Assembly: GCA_030830765.1 (NCBI GenBank)
Contig: JAURMJ010000206.1
Location: 1 to 6,348 of the forward strand
Direction: 5' to 3'
Source of the DNA: Quisquiliibacterium sp.
GTDB taxonomy: Bacteria > Pseudomonadota > Gammaproteobacteria > Burkholderiales > Burkholderiaceae_E
Length of the DNA: 6,348 nt
The position numbers were made by a program, and so were the translations under genes. This document shows positions 4,715 to 6,348 of the stretch, piece by piece. Under the pieces are notes generated by a model. The model made no database searches. It was not told where the DNA came from and saw only the letters and a program-made list of their open reading frames with translations. The stretch's first letter is position 1; the number at the start of each line of letters is the position of its first letter.

Positions 4715-6348
4715 ATGACCGCATCAAGCAAGGTCGAGGCCGAAGTACCGGCTATTCCCGACAATCCGGAAAATCGCTCCGCCCGGCTGACTGGCGCTGC
4801 CTACAACGCAACGGCCATCCTCTCGGTACTTGGCCTGCTGCTTTCGGTCAATCAGATCTTCAACCTGGGCATTGCCGGCTTTAGACCGGTCAGCACGGCC
4901 TATTACTATCTGATGATCGGTGTTTTCGGCGCGATCGGTTATCTCGCGTTTCCGGCGCGTAAGGCCGATGCCAAGCGGACGCGCTGGTATGACTGGCTGC
5001 TCGGGGTCGCATTTTTGTCGCTGTCCGGCTGGCTTGCCTGGAATGCGCAGACCATCATCGATGAAGGTTGGAACATGGCTGCGCCTGCTTACGCAGCCTG
5101 GATCGCCGGCCTCTACGTGGTACTGGTGCTCGAAGGGCTGCGCCGCACCGGCGAGCTTGTACTGCTGATCTTCTGCGCGATCTTCGCGGCCTATCCGCTG
5201 TACGCCGATTACATGCCCGGTTTCCTCTGGGGGGTGGCGCTGACGCCGGCGCAGACGGTGACCGAATACGTCTATGGGCTTGAGAGCATCATCGGCATTC
5301 CCGTTCAGGTGATCTCCGACACATTGATCGGCTTCCTCGTGTTCGGCGTGATTCTGGCCGGGGCTGGCGGGGGTGCGTTCTTCATGGAATTCGCCTCGGC
5401 ACTGATGGGGAAAAGTCGCGGCGGACCCGCCAAGGTGGCAATCATTTCCTCGGGTTTCTTTGGCATGTTGTCCGGCAGCGCGACATCGAACGTACTGACC
5501 ACCGGGACGATGACGATCCCGGCGATGAAGCGATGTGGCTATTCGCCGACCTACGCGGGCGCGATTGAGGCCTGTGCTTCGACCGGCGGCGCACTGATGC
5601 CGCCGATCATGGGCGCTGCGGCCTTCATCATGGCGACCTTCCTGAACGTCCCTTATTCAGAAGTGATCATTGCCGCTTTCCTGCCGGCCCTTCTTTATTA
5701 CCTGGCTCTGTTCGTGCAGACCGATCTGTACGCGGCCCGCAACGGACTGCAAGGGCTTGCACCTGACCAGATTCCCCCGCTCGGTCCGGTGCTGCGTCGG
5801 GGATGGTTCTATCTGCTGTCGATTGCGGCGCTGACCTGGTTGCTGATCGTCTACCGGATCGCCGACGAGGCACCGTTTTATGTATCGCTCTTCCTGCTGG
5901 TGGTTTCTGGGCTGCAGACGGGTCGTGCAGCACTTCGGCCACGCTGGATTCTGAATCTGCTCGTGGATGCAGGCCAGGGCGTGGCCCAGATCCTTGGGCT
6001 GGTTGCAGGGATCGGACTGATTGTCGGGGCGCTGTCGGTCACTGGAGTCGCCAACTCGTTTTCGCGCGAGCTTGTGCAGTATGCGGGCGGCAATGTCTAT
6101 CTGCTGCTGGCCACCGGGGCGCTGACAAGCTTCATTCTGGGCATGGGGATGACGGCGTCCGCCTGCTACATCTTCCTGGCGATCGTGCTGGCACCGGCAC
6201 TGGTCAAGATCGGAATGGATCCGATGGCCTCGCATCTGTACATCTTCTACTGGGGCATTGTCTCGTTCATCACGCCGCCCGTTGCACTGGCCGCGATTGC
6301 CGCAGCTTCCATCGCCAAGTCCAGTGCAATGGCAACCGGTTTCATGGC
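4715..6348 (+). CDS. TRAP transporter permease, fused small and large membrane subunits (3' end outside window)
   Basis: Inner-membrane TRAP permease that uses an ion gradient, usually sodium, to import the solute brought by the TAXI protein. The frame is open from ATG 4715 to the right edge: 544 codons, where fused members usually run about 600-700. A hydrophilic N-terminus (1-28) is followed by DctQ-like membrane segments at about 32-49, 63-79, 94-109 and 122-142. DctM-like segments then start at about 146-167. The strongest family stretch is SGSATSNVLTTGTMTIPAMKRCGYSPTYAGAIEACASTGG (about 253-292), followed by LMPPIMGAAAFIMA. Later come GMGMTASACYIFLAIVLAPAL (about 476-496) and FITPPVALAAIAAASIA (518-534). 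A modest GAGAAG at 4706-4711 precedes the start. The terminator-like hairpin lies just upstream. Family and partnership with the TAXI protein are firm. The substrate is unknown. Confidence 0.94.
   Translation, partial: MTASSKVEAEVPAIPDNPENRSARLTGAAYNATAILSVLGLLLSVNQIFNLGIAGFRPVSTAYYYLMIGVFGAIGYLAFPARKADAKRTRWYDWLLGVAFLSLSGWLAWNAQTIIDEGWNMAAPAYAAWIAGLYVVLVLEGLRRTGELVLLIFCAIFAAYPLYADYMPGFLWGVALTPAQTVTEYVYGLESIIGIPVQVISDTLIGFLVFGVILAGAGGGAFFMEFASALMGKSRGGPAKVAIISSGFFGMLSGSATSNVLTTGTMTIPAMKRCGYSPTYAGAIEACASTGGALMPPIMGAAAFIMATFLNVPYSEVIIAAFLPALLYYLALFVQTDLYAARNGLQGLAPDQIPPLGPVLRRGWFYLLSIAALTWLLIVYRIADEAPFYVSLFLLVVSGLQTGRAALRPRWILNLLVDAGQGVAQILGLVAGIGLIVGALSVTGVANSFSRELVQYAGGNVYLLLATGALTSFILGMGMTASACYIFLAIVLAPALVKIGMDPMASHLYIFYWGIVSFITPPVALAAIAAASIAKSSAMATGFM

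Overview
The window is ordinary, gene-dense bacterial DNA. Five protein-coding genes lie on the + strand and none is convincing on the - strand. Codons favour G or C in third position. Gene content (formate-tetrahydrofolate ligase, a MacA/MacB-type envelope system, and a TAXI-TRAP transporter with a fused permease) points to a Gram-negative proteobacterium. Betaproteobacteria is my guess from the feel of the protein sequences, but nothing here proves it. No tRNA, rRNA, CRISPR array, insertion sequence or phage gene was seen.

Layout: (1) 1-750 is the C-terminal part of formate-tetrahydrofolate ligase (fhs), cut by the left edge. (2) After about 100 bp come two tightly spaced genes: 853-2073, a periplasmic adaptor of the MacA/HlyD type, and 2087-3307, a MacB/FtsX-type permease. 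They look like one translational unit. The permease has no ATPase domain and no ATPase gene lies beside it, so the energy-providing subunit must be encoded elsewhere. (3) A 203-bp gap (3308-3510) holds an imperfect dyad and a good ribosome binding site. (4) 3511-4653 is a TAXI-family TRAP solute-binding protein with a twin-arginine-like signal. (5) After a GC-rich hairpin with a seven-T run, 4715 to the right edge is a TRAP permease with the small and large membrane subunits fused. Its 3' end is outside the window.

The TAXI protein would capture an unidentified substrate, probably an organic anion, in the periplasm and hand it to the fused permease for ion-coupled uptake. The adaptor and permease would work together with a separate ATPase, and perhaps an outer-membrane channel, to move a substrate across or out of the envelope. 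There is no sign that fhs, the MacA/MacB pair and the TRAP genes share a pathway.

No clearly new system was found. The most notable points are the ATPase-less adaptor/permease pair, the terminator-like hairpin between binding protein and permease, and the Tat-like signal on the binding protein.
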